From: a virus | Strand: one strand, 5' to 3' | Virus record (IMG/VR): IMGVR_UViG_3300048833_000041 | Span: 1-41,607 of that record | DNA: 41,607 nt | Shown here: in pieces, positions 25,766 to 32,960 of the stretch | How the letters are laid out: the number at the start of each line of letters is the position of its first letter | Position numbering within the stretch: position 1 is the first letter of the stretch | Translations under genes and position numbers: made by a program | The notes under the pieces: generated by a model | The model's input: the letters and a program-made list of their open reading frames with translations, nothing else | Told to the model about the DNA's origin: nothing | Database searches by the model: none

Positions 25766-27438
25766 TATCTCACCCTCTTCTTCTTTCTTTGAGCTTGTAT
25801 GCTCCGTTCTATTAGTTTGTCCATATTCCCTAACACGTCTTTAACCTTGGCTTTATCGTTATGAACGTAGTAACTGGTACGCTTACCTTTAACTGGTACA
25901 GCAGTCGTCACACCGCCAGTCTCGTTACTCTTGATCATGAATGATAAGCCAACACGGTAATAAGCTAATGCGTGGAGAAGGTGGTCTGGTCTGTTAGTCT
26001 TGGTCTCCCACCTGGCCTTGTTGATACCACGTGTATCAGGTTCTACCACACGGTATGCTTGTTCACACTGGTATATCAGTTCATCTAGGGCACTGGCTGA
26101 CTGGTAGAATAGTAGGCTACGGTTCACAATGTCTGCAGCAAGTAGATCGAATAGCTTAGTACGATCACTTTGGATAATACCGAACTCTGTACCCTCCTTA
26201 CGCTTAGACACCTCCATGCTGGCTGTGTTGTCTGGTGAGTAGTAGTGTACGAATACCTTACCTGGATATTTACGTGCTAGCTTCTCAGGCACGGTGAAGT
26301 CTGGTAGTGCGTCGATCACACATGTAGCGTCATACAGCGTTATTAGGCGCTCTATGTCCTCCCAGTCATCAGTCTTACCATAGGCAAAGACACCCTTTGG
26401 TGTACCCATCACCCAGTGCTTGACCTTACCACTATCACAACCAATGACTACATCAGTCTTCTCATATGGCTCTGCACTCCTAGCTTTGAGTATGCTGTCT
26501 CGGTTGATCATGTACTCACTAGCTTGATATGGTAAGCCTAGTACGAAGTTGTGGAACGTCTGTATATCCATCTCTGCACGTTGCTTGAGGATCTTCTTAG
26601 CTGATACCCAGGGGATCATAAGCTGGCTGATCCAATAGCCACGTACTTCACGATCAGGATACTTAGCTATCCATCGTCCACCCTGTCTGTCGTTATCATA
26701 GATCTCTTCATGACATTCACCACACGCATAGATCTCACGGTCTGCGTCAATGTAGTGGTTAGTGATATGATCATCACGCTCCATGTCCATGTATGCTTCA
26801 TGCTCACAATGGCTACAGGTAATAAACCAGTGCATTTGATCACTCTCTTGGAACAACTCATCAACTCCGAAGCCTGGCAAGCTAGGGTTACTGAAGCGCC
26901 AATACCAACCGTACTCACTGGCTTGTAAGCGTGATTGATAGACTGTTAGGACTGCTTGATCTGAACGGTCTGTCTCGTCACTTACAATTAGATCGGCACT
27001 GGTACTAATAGCTTCACCTTCATGAAACGCACCTTTGAAGTATATATACCTATCTCCTACCTGTTTAAGGCTCTTGTTGTCCGTATTCTGCACCAATGCT
27101 GCCAATACTGGGTTACGCTTGAGCATAGGGTTTACTTTCGGTACTACAAACTCGGCACTAGCATTACGTGTTGGAAGTACATAGATGATGTTGAGCTTAA
27201 GGAAGGCTGCTGCATGTACGCTCTTGATGATAGCTGCTACACTCCAGCCGATCTGTGCACTCTTCATGATGACTTGGTTAGGTGATGTATCGTTGTATGG
27301 CTGGATCATAAACCTATGCTGATCAAACTCAAACCGCTTCTGGTTCTCATTGATGAACTCATTGTCCATTACCCACTTAGCGCATGACAAGGTGTGTGCG
27401 GTGGCTCTAGCTTGTTCTTCTTGTTCTTCAGGTGTCAT
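25765..27438 (-). CDS. terL: Terminase large subunit, GpA type
   Basis: 557 aa. The ATPase-nuclease motor that cuts and pumps DNA into the prohead. Walker A variant KSAQIGWS at residues 59-66 and Walker B DLIVSDE at 149-155, both typical of the lambda GpA-like family; a zinc-ribbon-like segment with CSHCEHE and CGECHEE at about 210-245; nuclease domain from about 330 with GCDSGK (motif with catalytic Asp), later CVIDALPDF. Gene order terS, HNH, terL, portal supports it. Start overlaps the HNH stop by 11 nt. Confidence 0.92.
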   Translation of the reverse strand: MTPEEQEEQARATAHTLSCAKWVMDNEFINENQKRFEFDQHRFMIQPYNDTSPNQVIMKSAQIGWSVAAIIKSVHAAAFLKLNIIYVLPTRNASAEFVVPKVNPMLKRNPVLAALVQNTDNKSLKQVGDRYIYFKGAFHEGEAISTSADLIVSDETDRSDQAVLTVYQSRLQASEYGWYWRFSNPSLPGFGVDELFQESDQMHWFITCSHCEHEAYMDMERDDHITNHYIDADREIYACGECHEEIYDNDRQGGRWIAKYPDREVRGYWISQLMIPWVSAKKILKQRAEMDIQTFHNFVLGLPYQASEYMINRDSILKARSAEPYEKTDVVIGCDSGKVKHWVMGTPKGVFAYGKTDDWEDIERLITLYDATCVIDALPDFTVPEKLARKYPGKVFVHYYSPDNTASMEVSKRKEGTEFGIIQSDRTKLFDLLAADIVNRSLLFYQSASALDELIYQCEQAYRVVEPDTRGINKARWETKTNRPDHLLHALAYYRVGLSFMIKSNETGGVTTAVPVKGKRTSYYVHNDKAKVKDVLGNMDKLIERSIQAQRKKKRVR

Positions 27439-27676
27439 TATTACCCTTCCTCTTATTGCACCTGAAGTGTGCAGGTTGTAAGTTATCTACCCTATTAGTG
27501 CCACCCTTAGACACTGGTACAATATGATCCATCGTTAGTGACCACACACTAATGTCCCTTTCACCGCCTATTGGTGGCACTGGTATTAACTCATTGCACA
27601 ATGCACATGGTATCATCTCGCCACCTTGTAGTCTTCTGACGTACTGTTTGCGTATGATACCGATACGACTAGCCAC
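27428..27676 (-). CDS. HNH endonuclease next to terminase
   Basis: 82 aa. Core motif: CALCNELIP, then TMDHIVPVSKGGTNRVDNLQPAHFRCNKRKGN (given in part), i.e. DH...N...H with flanking zinc Cys (C22, C25 and C in FRC). HNH proteins beside terL often aid cos cleavage or packaging in HK97-like phages. Both ends overlap neighbours (terS by 8 nt, terL by 11 nt), consistent with a packaging role, not a free-standing homing gene. Confidence 0.88.
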   Translation of the reverse strand: MASRIGIIRKQYVRRLQGGEMIPCALCNELIPVPPIGGERDISVWSLTMDHIVPVSKGGTNRVDNLQPAHFRCNKRKGNNDT

Positions 27677-28169
27677 GTTTAGTGTCCTCCATGAGCATTT
27701 CAGTGATACGGTCTATCTTGACTCTATTCTGTGGCTCATTAGGGTTGATGTTATTGTTCTGAATGAATGTATTGTAGGTATTGCCACCGCCTGTTGCTTT
27801 GGCTGTCCTAGCCTTCATGACATTGTATTCTTTGATGGCACTCATCTTGGTCTTTAGATCTGTGTTCTGTGTGACTAAGAACTCTAGCTGTTTATCTACG
27901 AACTGATCATTAAGTCCTCTAAGATCTAGCAACTGATTGATACGTTCTAAAACCTTAACATTTGATAACAGTCTACTTGCTGCTGCTTGGGCTGTCTTAT
28001 AGTAGTTTGGCTTACTAGTATCTACATCATAGGCTTCAATATAACTCTGCGTACCATTTGCAAAGAACTCTTTATCACTAGCATACAACTGACAGAACAT
28101 TTCCATCTTTGGTTTGAGCTGAATGATCTCAACTTCACTATTGTCTGTAGTGGTTATGTCTTTACTCAT
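27669..28169 (-). CDS. terS: Terminase small subunit
   Basis: 166 aa. N-terminal segment KPKMEMFCQLYASDKEFFANG followed by TQSYIEAYDVDT and AQAAASRLLSNVKVLERIN is the helix-turn-helix style DNA-binding region of small terminases; the rest is helical oligomerisation region and a polar tail. It recognises the packaging site and hands DNA to TerL. There is no SD: the TAAAAT box ends 7 nt before the ATG, so the mRNA may be leaderless. Confidence 0.85.
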   Translation of the reverse strand: MSKDITTTDNSEVEIIQLKPKMEMFCQLYASDKEFFANGTQSYIEAYDVDTSKPNYYKTAQAAASRLLSNVKVLERINQLLDLRGLNDQFVDKQLEFLVTQNTDLKTKMSAIKEYNVMKARTAKATGGGNTYNTFIQNNNINPNEPQNRVKIDRITEMLMEDTKRG

Positions 28170-28176
28170 AGTTTAT

Positions 28177-28182
28177 ATTTTA
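28177..28182 (-). promoter_or_regulatory. terS promoter, possible leaderless mRNA
   Basis: Minus strand TAAAAT (28182-28177), 7 nt before the terS ATG; no SD. Upstream lie a near-palindrome CGCACAATATTGCG and the 11-mer AAGGGTACGTC (28214-28204). Confidence 0.5.
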
Positions 28183-28203
28183 CCCCTTACCGCAATATTG
28201 TGC

Positions 28204-28217
28204 GACGTACCCTTTTT
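28204..28217. repeat. Third copy of the 11-mer AAGGGTACGTC
   Basis: Plus strand GACGTACCCTTTTT, a 14-mer also found at the 3' arm of the inverted repeat in the HNH-groESL leader (minus strand 31729-31716). Here it lies about 21 nt upstream of the terS -10 box, a plausible protein-binding position. Confidence 0.55.
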
Positions 28218-28242
28218 GAGTTATGCTTGATGTTGCATGCCT

Positions 28243-28485
28243 CTATTTGCTAGCTTTGATAGCTGATTCTGTGTCTTCTGGTGTTGCGGTAGCTTCATCT
28301 ATCTGCGATATAGTGACTTTGGTTAGATCTTCACTGAGTTCAAACTTAGTCTTCTCGTCGACTTTATAGCCAAACTTGGTGATTGCCATAGTGCTGAGTA
28401 TGCCACTGAATATGGCGTTTTGATGTTGTCTTACGTATTGTAGTAAGTTAGTGTCTTCTGTCTTTAGTGAAAATTGTTTTGCCAT
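28243..28485 (-). CDS. Small protein, unknown
   Basis: 80 aa from the ATG with SD AAGGAGG 9 nt upstream; a longer in-frame extension upstream lacks an SD and overlaps the previous gene, so it is rejected. N-terminal MAKQFSLKTEDTNLLQYVRQHQ, then an amphipathic region and an acidic C-terminus. No motif is recognised. It is the last gene before the terS promoter and could belong to the groESL unit. Confidence 0.65.
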   Translation of the reverse strand: MAKQFSLKTEDTNLLQYVRQHQNAIFSGILSTMAITKFGYKVDEKTKFELSEDLTKVTISQIDEATATPEDTESAIKASK

Positions 28486-28489
28486 AATG

Positions 28490-28924
28490 TTAAACCTCCT
28501 TATATTGATGGGGACAAAAAGCATTGTCCCTTTTTGCTTGATTACAATTATGACATAGCACCTGAAGAATATCAGGATAGCCATTATCCTCTACCCATTT
28601 GTAAAATGTTGAGCCAAACCCAACTGTTTGCTTATGTTTTCTCCCTCCTGCATTAATATGATCTAACGCCAAGAATGGTAGTGTACTCTCCATACAGCAT
28701 ACGCACTTACCACCATAATTAGCAATGACTCTCTTCCTAAGATCGTTATATCTATTCTTTGCGTATACACTCCTTCTTTTTAACAACTCTGGTGTTTTAC
28801 GTTTATGCCAATCAATCTTCAAACACTCTTTGCATTTATACTTAAGGCCACCATCTCCACGTAGATGATACTCAGATGGTAACTTATCTATCTTGCAACC
28901 ATTACAAACTTTAGATTTAACCAT
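28490..28924 (-). CDS. HNH endonuclease with N-terminal zinc finger
   Basis: 144 aa. N-terminal treble-clef CNGCKIDK ... CKECLK (about residues 8-35) and C-terminal HNH core: CVCC near 75, LALDHINAGGRKH, and LCHNCNQAKRD. Such two-zinc HNH proteins are common free-standing nucleases in phages and may be mobile. It overlaps the upstream gene by 8 nt, which argues for stable integration in the operon. Confidence 0.85.
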   Translation of the reverse strand: MVKSKVCNGCKIDKLPSEYHLRGDGGLKYKCKECLKIDWHKRKTPELLKRRSVYAKNRYNDLRKRVIANYGGKCVCCMESTLPFLALDHINAGGRKHKQTVGFGSTFYKWVEDNGYPDILQVLCHNCNQAKRDNAFCPHQYKEV

Positions 28925-29189
28925 ATTCTTTAAGCTCCTCTTCGGTGTACATTTCTTTCGCCTTATCGGGATACTGCCTTATGAACTCTGTATTTGGTTT
29001 ATCCTTCACCCACGGCTGCAGTATATCCCTTTGATGATCTTCTCGGTCTCGGTCTCTATGCCATTGTGCTGATTGTGCTGAAGCGCTGCGTTGTTGCCCT
29101 CGAATACATTGGTGACAGTATGACCCAAACTTCCCTAGTAGGATCATGTTAGTGGTCGGTTCTTGGTTTTGGCACTTATCGCAAGTCAT
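28917..29189 (-). CDS. Small zinc-finger protein
   Basis: 90 aa. CDKCQNQ at residues 3-6 and YCHQCIRG at about 24-27 form a likely zinc ribbon; the remainder is charged and helical (HRDRDREDHQRD). Overlaps both neighbours by a few bases (ATGA-type coupling). Zinc binding is likely; no function known. Confidence 0.7.
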   Translation of the reverse strand: MTCDKCQNQEPTTNMILLGKFGSYCHQCIRGQQRSASAQSAQWHRDRDREDHQRDILQPWVKDKPNTEFIRQYPDKAKEMYTEEELKEYG

Positions 29190-29464
29190 GGCGCATAATT
29201 CCTGAGACGCTTTTCTCGCTCTTTCATGTTGGCAATCATGGCTTGTTCTGGTGATGGCCGTCTGATCCCTCCAGTATCACTACTAAGATCTATTGGTTCG
29301 TTTGTCCCACTTTGTACCTTTGTGACACCTGGACGCACAACTCCTGCACGTTCGTACTCTCTTTTGTCCTTTAGACGCTCTGCTATTGTCTTAACGTAGT
29401 CCAGTACGGTACGGCCATAATAGCCTAGCAGTAAGCCTACAATAAGTGTTAGCAGTTCAGTCAT
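29186..29464 (-). CDS. Membrane-anchored small protein
   Basis: 92 aa with an N-terminal hydrophobic segment (LLTLIVGLLLGYYG, about 4-17) and a charged cytoplasmic-type tail (RPSPEQAMIANMKEREKRLR). Start overlaps the groEL stop by one base (TAATG), so expression is coupled to groEL. It might tether an assembly step at the membrane; that is a guess. No family recognised. Confidence 0.65.
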   Translation of the reverse strand: MTELLTLIVGLLLGYYGRTVLDYVKTIAERLKDKREYERAGVVRPGVTKVQSGTNEPIDLSSDTGGIRRPSPEQAMIANMKEREKRLRNYAP

Positions 29465-31101
29465 TACATACCTTTCGTTATCTGCACTTGCTCTAATTGA
29501 TATTGTCGATCAATTAGTATGCCACCTTGTAGTGTGGTACATATACCTGCGACTGAACAGGCGTTCTCAATAGCGCTCATCAGTACCTTTGCTGGATCGA
29601 TAATGCCGTTGCTCAGTAGATCGATAGGCTGATCAGTCATCTCTTTGACGTTGAAGCCGTATCCCCTCTTGGCTGCCTGTACCTGGCTCAGTCTGTAGCC
29701 ACCGTCTTCACCTGAGTTAGTCATGAGCTGAATGAATGGCTTGGCTATAGCTTCTATCACACACTGGAAGCCTTGTAGTTCATCTGGTGATAGTTCGGCT
29801 ATGTCGGCTACTGTGGTGCTGGTCATCTCTTTGGATAGCTGCGCTAGGGTAACTGCTCCACCTGGGACAATACCGTCTTCTTTGGCTGCACGTGTAGCGT
29901 GCATTGCGTCTTCTACTCGAAACTTCATCTCTTTGATCTCTGACTCAGTTGCACCACCTACACGGATAATACCGATTTTACCCTGGAGTTTAGATAGTCG
30001 CTTCTCCATGCGCTCTTTTTGGAACGCACTGTACTTGTCTGACTGCATTTGCGTCTTAAGGCTATCAATGCGTAGATCGATGTCTTCTTGAACACCGCCA
30101 CCTTGTAGGATAGTTGTGTCTCCACGTGTAACCATGATCTTACGTGCTTCACCTAAGTAGTCGGCTGTGACTTTATCTGAAGGTAGTGAACTAGGAATTA
30201 GCTTACCGCCTGTAACGATCGCTACGTCCTCTAGGAATGGTAATACCTGATCACCATATACTGGTGGGTTGACTACACATACTTTGACCTTGCCTGCAAT
30301 GTTAGTGAGTGCACACGTCTCAAGCGCTTGGCCTGATATGTTGCCAATGATTAGCACTGTCTTATGCTCAGTCTCTTTATATACAGTCTCAAGTATAGGT
30401 ATGATGTCCTGGTTAGCACTGATCCGCTTCTCTAGTACAACAACGCTGGCGTTCTGGAGTACTGCTTCTTCACTCTCTTTGTCGGTAACGAAGTGCTCAA
30501 TAGCGTATCCCTTTTCAAAGTAAAGTCCTTCTACTACGTCTTGAATAACGCCTAGTCCGTCGTACTCTTCAATAGATATACCTACGCCACCTACCTTAAG
30601 AATAGTGTCGGCTACGAGTTTACCTACTTCAGGATCGCTTGCACTAATTGTGGCTACTTTTGCTAGATCTTTGTCTGCTACTGGCTTTGCTAGGCCACTT
30701 ATTGCGTCTTTGAGTATGTATGCTGCTTTGTCGATACCACGTCGGATTGCCATAGGGTTATAGCCTGCTGCAATACGTTTGTTGGCTTCATTCATAATGT
30801 GATAGCCAAGTAGGATCGTGACAGTTGTACCGTCACCTGCAGTATCATTGCTCTTCTTGCTGGCCTGGATCAATAGATCTGCTCCAATGTCTTCTAGCTT
30901 ATCTTCTAGTACAATATCTCGCACGATAGATACACCATCATGGCTGATTACGTATGATCCGTAACTCTTCTCTAATGCTACGTTACCACTTGTTGGACTA
31001 TAGGCTGCTGCTGCTGCTTCGTAGACTTTCTTAGCTCCCTGGATAGCTTTTTGTCGAACTTCATCACCTGTATACACGTTTCGTACATCACCCCTAGCCA
31101 T
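29464..31101 (-). CDS. groEL: Phage-encoded chaperonin GroEL (Hsp60)
   Basis: 545 aa, full length for a group I chaperonin (E. coli 548). It folds proteins in an ATP-driven double ring with GroES. Conserved: NVALEKSYGS, DGVSIVRDIVLEDK, the ATP loop NDTAGDGTT with the Asp equivalent to D87, VEDAMHATRAAKEDGIVPGG with the Asp equivalent to D398, and GIIDPAKV with the Asp equivalent to D495. Differences: the usual LGPKGRN loop reads YSPTSGN, TKDG reads SHDG (the Lys equivalent to K51 is His), and the Gly-Gly-Met tail is absent. The ATPase is probably active but nucleotide contacts differ. Start overlaps the groES stop (TAATG). Confidence 0.93.
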   Translation of the reverse strand: MARGDVRNVYTGDEVRQKAIQGAKKVYEAAAAAYSPTSGNVALEKSYGSYVISHDGVSIVRDIVLEDKLEDIGADLLIQASKKSNDTAGDGTTVTILLGYHIMNEANKRIAAGYNPMAIRRGIDKAAYILKDAISGLAKPVADKDLAKVATISASDPEVGKLVADTILKVGGVGISIEEYDGLGVIQDVVEGLYFEKGYAIEHFVTDKESEEAVLQNASVVVLEKRISANQDIIPILETVYKETEHKTVLIIGNISGQALETCALTNIAGKVKVCVVNPPVYGDQVLPFLEDVAIVTGGKLIPSSLPSDKVTADYLGEARKIMVTRGDTTILQGGGVQEDIDLRIDSLKTQMQSDKYSAFQKERMEKRLSKLQGKIGIIRVGGATESEIKEMKFRVEDAMHATRAAKEDGIVPGGAVTLAQLSKEMTSTTVADIAELSPDELQGFQCVIEAIAKPFIQLMTNSGEDGGYRLSQVQAAKRGYGFNVKEMTDQPIDLLSNGIIDPAKVLMSAIENACSVAGICTTLQGGILIDRQYQLEQVQITKGM

Positions 31102-31391
31102 TATTTATCCTCCTTGCTTACTGCCATTATTCTTGATTCCATAAAGAGTGCATAGCCACGGCCATATAATTCTGGTGGTGTGTCACCTTCTGCTGCTTGT
31201 TTCATAATGATCACTGTATCACCTACTTTGGTCTGTGTTGGTACGAAAACACCACTTTGATGTCTCCCTTCGCCTACTGCAAGCACTTCGTAGTATTGTT
31301 TAGTGTCTGATATGTTACCAGTTGATACTACTCCTGTGTCTACTTGGATCTCTTTCCCTAGTACATAATCGAACTTTGGTATGATCTTCAC
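31101..31391 (-). CDS. groES: Phage-encoded co-chaperonin GroES
   Basis: 96 aa, the usual length. IIPKFDYVLGKEI and YYEVLAVGEG ... GVFVPTQTKVGDTVIIMK are the GroES beta-barrel signature. The mobile loop differs from the bacterial consensus: the IVL tripeptide that binds GroEL is replaced by VVS in DTGVVSTGNISDT. That suggests it is tuned to its own GroEL or to the host's. Start has SD AAAGGAAT-like upstream; the gene lies 5 nt after the HNH gene and overlaps groEL by one base. Confidence 0.88.
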   Translation of the reverse strand: MKIIPKFDYVLGKEIQVDTGVVSTGNISDTKQYYEVLAVGEGRHQSGVFVPTQTKVGDTVIIMKQAAEGDTPPELYGRGYALFMESRIMAVSKEDK

Positions 31392-31396
31392 TTACT

Positions 31397-31786
31397 TTAC
31401 CTATTCCTTTCGTAATGTCTCTGTATATTTTCTTGGTTTGTCACTGCTTCTAAATGGTTTGGGTTGACACATCTCTTTACACAACATAGATGGTCAAGCA
31501 CTAGTCCTTCTGGGATACTCCCAAACACGTATTGATAGAACCACCTATGAGCCATTGTCCTCGTTCGTTGGCTGCCACTACCTATTGCTTTTTGTGCATA
31601 ACCATCAGGTGTAAGATGTTTTCTCCATAACCAGCAACTACCCGTATCGTAAACTAACTTTTGCACCTTTTTCGGATAAATATTTAATTGTATGCTTCTT
31701 CCGTCCCTCCCAAACAAAAAGGGTACGTCATAATCGCTAGAAAAAGACGTACCCTTGTTACTTATGAGTGTGCTAGCGATTTCCAT
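31397..31786 (-). CDS. HNH endonuclease, first gene of groESL unit
   Basis: 129 aa. HNH core from about residue 45: GSCWLWRKHLTPDGYAQ, AHRWFYQYVFG, LVLDHLCCVKRCVNPNHLEAVTNQENIQR, the pattern of HNH_3-type phage endonucleases. The first 25 codons contain two interleaved inverted repeats (31719-31781). There is no SD; TATAAT ends 6 nt before the ATG, so translation would start on leaderless mRNA. No downstream start with an SD is available. The N-terminal 40 residues have no clear fold and may exist mainly for the regulatory RNA. Confidence 0.82.
   Translation of the reverse strand: MEIASTLISNKGTSFSSDYDVPFLFGRDGRSIQLNIYPKKVQKLVYDTGSCWLWRKHLTPDGYAQKAIGSGSQRTRTMAHRWFYQYVFGSIPEGLVLDHLCCVKRCVNPNHLEAVTNQENIQRHYERNR
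31719..31781 (-). promoter_or_regulatory. Interleaved inverted repeats: putative antiterminator/terminator switch
   Basis: In the minus-strand RNA the order is A = AATCGCTAG (31781-31773), B = AAGGGTACGTC (31756-31746), A' = CTAGCGATT (31740-31732), B' = GACGTACCCTT (31729-31719), then TTTGTTT. A pairs with A' (9 bp, perfect) and B with B' (11 bp, perfect). B-B' plus the T-run is a terminator shape; A-A' overlaps its loop. The two cannot form fully together because only 2 nt separate A' from B'. Confidence 0.65.
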
Positions 31787-31792
31787 ATTACT

Positions 31793-31801
31793 ATTATACC
31801 A
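31793..31801 (-). promoter_or_regulatory. HNH-groESL promoter, leaderless type
   Basis: Minus strand TGGTATAAT (hexamer 31798-31793). Six nt separate it from ATG 31786, placing the predicted start of transcription at or next to the start codon. Confidence 0.75.
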
Positions 31802-31815
31802 TTAATGCTTACAAT

Positions 31816-31842
31816 GCAAAACCACCCTGGCACGAAGGGTGG
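31816..31842 (-). terminator. Intrinsic terminator of the early operon
   Basis: Minus-strand RNA: CCACCCT, 7-nt loop, AGGGTGG, then TTTTGC. It is a perfect 7-bp stem following the lysozyme gene and the 24-codon reading frame, just before the groESL promoter. Confidence 0.85.
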
Positions 31843-31926
31843 CTATAGCTTGTGTGTTTTCTAAGATATTATGAAAGTGGTGTGATCCCCTGGTGCTAGC
31901 AATACGTGCCTACTGCTCGCTTCTAA

Positions 31927-32001
31927 TTATACGCTCTTATGCTTAAATGGCATATCTTCGTAGTATAGTTTGAACTTAACCACTTGCTTGTGCTTGTTCA
32001 T
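31927..32001 (-). CDS. Possible 24-aa basic peptide
   Basis: ATG begins one base after the lysozyme stop and encodes MNKHKQVVKFKLYYEDMPFK and four more residues. Only a weak GGTGG lies upstream. It may be a real mini-gene coupled to the lysozyme gene or a chance frame. The remaining bases to the terminator (31843-31926) hold nothing I can identify. Confidence 0.3.
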   Translation of the reverse strand: MNKHKQVVKFKLYYEDMPFKHKSV

Positions 32002-32002
32002 C

Positions 32003-32629
32003 TTACCACCAGTGGCCAACATCACGGCCATTAATGGGTACTCTGGCTTGCCAATGGGCTACTGCTCGCTCCCATGATCCGTAACGTCGTAACATGTATG
32101 ACTCCCAAAAAGACTCTTGGCATGGTCGATCAGTGCGCCAATTAGGACACACACTGGCTAGGCTACCATTACAGTCTTGGCCTAGTCCGTAACAACCAAT
32201 GCTATTAACTGCGTCTAGTCGGTTGCCTGACTCCTTCTGGAATATGAAGGCACGTGCAGCGCTGCCACTCGATGGTGTTGCTGCGCTGGCTACGGCCGTA
32301 CCTGTAGCTTTACGTGCTGCGGTTGCGACTCGTTGCTTCTCGGCTTCCTGGCGTTGTAGTTTGGCCTGGAGTTCGCCTTCAAGTCGTTTACGTTCTTGCT
32401 CAAGCTCTTGGATCTTCTTGAGCTGCTCTTCTTTCTCTTTCTCGGTGTTCGTCTTCAGTTGTATGACTTCATCATACTTAGTGTTTAGCTCAATAAGTTG
32501 AGTCTCTTTGCTTTTCAACTCAAGCTCATTAAGCTGTATCTTTTGTTTGCCTTGTCTTACGGTGTTGACCCCTAGTGCAACAAACAATGTGAATGTTGCA
32601 GCTAGGAGTACTAGTATAAGTTTACGCAT
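32003..32629 (-). CDS. Membrane-anchored lysozyme-like (transglycosylase) protein
   Basis: 208 aa. Hydrophobic N-terminus 4-20 (signal anchor), coiled coil about 28-105, Ala/Ser linker, then a small lysozyme-superfamily domain: FIFQKESGNRLDAVNSIGCYGLGQ with the likely catalytic E133, and Cys residues 146, 153, 161 and 170 that could form disulfides. This resembles the secreted lytic-transglycosylase/aggregation-promoting-factor C-terminal domain. It sits at the end of the early operon, far from the endolysin, so a role other than final lysis (wall remodelling or superinfection exclusion) is possible. No SD near the ATG; AGGAG lies 38 nt upstream. Confidence 0.75.
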   Translation of the reverse strand: MRKLILVLLAATFTLFVALGVNTVRQGKQKIQLNELELKSKETQLIELNTKYDEVIQLKTNTEKEKEEQLKKIQELEQERKRLEGELQAKLQRQEAEKQRVATAARKATGTAVASAATPSSGSAARAFIFQKESGNRLDAVNSIGCYGLGQDCNGSLASVCPNWRTDRPCQESFWESYMLRRYGSWERAVAHWQARVPINGRDVGHWW

Positions 32630-32678
32630 AACAGCGACCGTGCAAGTTCAGCAATTCTCAGGTCAATAGTCTCCTATA

Positions 32679-32900
32679 TTACTTAGTAAATTGCTTAAAC
32701 AAAACGACCACACCAAACACTGCCTGTGGTGCTGCAAGGATCAGTGGGATATAACCTTCTGTACCCATTGCAATTACGGTAGTTGTGTAGGCAATACTTG
32801 CTACTACGAAAAGTAACAGTATACCAATTATACCATTATAGTTACGTGCCTTTTTAATTTTAGGCGCTTTTGTGTTGTTAGTTTTATCTTGTTTTGACAT
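32679..32900 (-). CDS. Small two-span membrane protein
   Basis: 73 aa: basic N-terminus (about 1-22, Lys-rich), two hydrophobic segments (GIIGILLLFVVASIAYTTTV and IPLILAAPQAVFGVVVLF). Both termini probably cytoplasmic. SD AAAGG 6 nt before ATG. It has its own TTGACA promoter and an SD region with 15 nt of exact complementarity to the plus-strand RNA candidate at 39653-39711. It could be a holin-like or superinfection-exclusion protein; not determinable. Confidence 0.7.
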   Translation of the reverse strand: MSKQDKTNNTKAPKIKKARNYNGIIGILLLFVVASIAYTTTVIAMGTEGYIPLILAAPQAVFGVVVLFKQFTK

Positions 32901-32928
32901 TGTAATCCTTTCAATTAATTACTCGTTC

Positions 32929-32958
32929 ATATTAGCATAACTGGAATGGTTTTGTCAA
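32929..32958 (-). promoter_or_regulatory. Sigma-70-type promoter in the early operon
   Basis: Minus strand TTGACA (32958-32953), 18-nt spacer, TGCTAATAT with -10 TAATAT (32934-32929). Predicted start about 32922, leaving a 22-nt leader that is mostly the SD region of the membrane-protein gene. Confidence 0.75.
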
Positions 32959-32960
32959 GA

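Noticed and set aside
28243-28584. 113-aa version of the small protein before terS
   Set aside because: The extra N-terminus overlaps the HNH gene and lacks an SD; ATG at 28485 has AAGGAGG.
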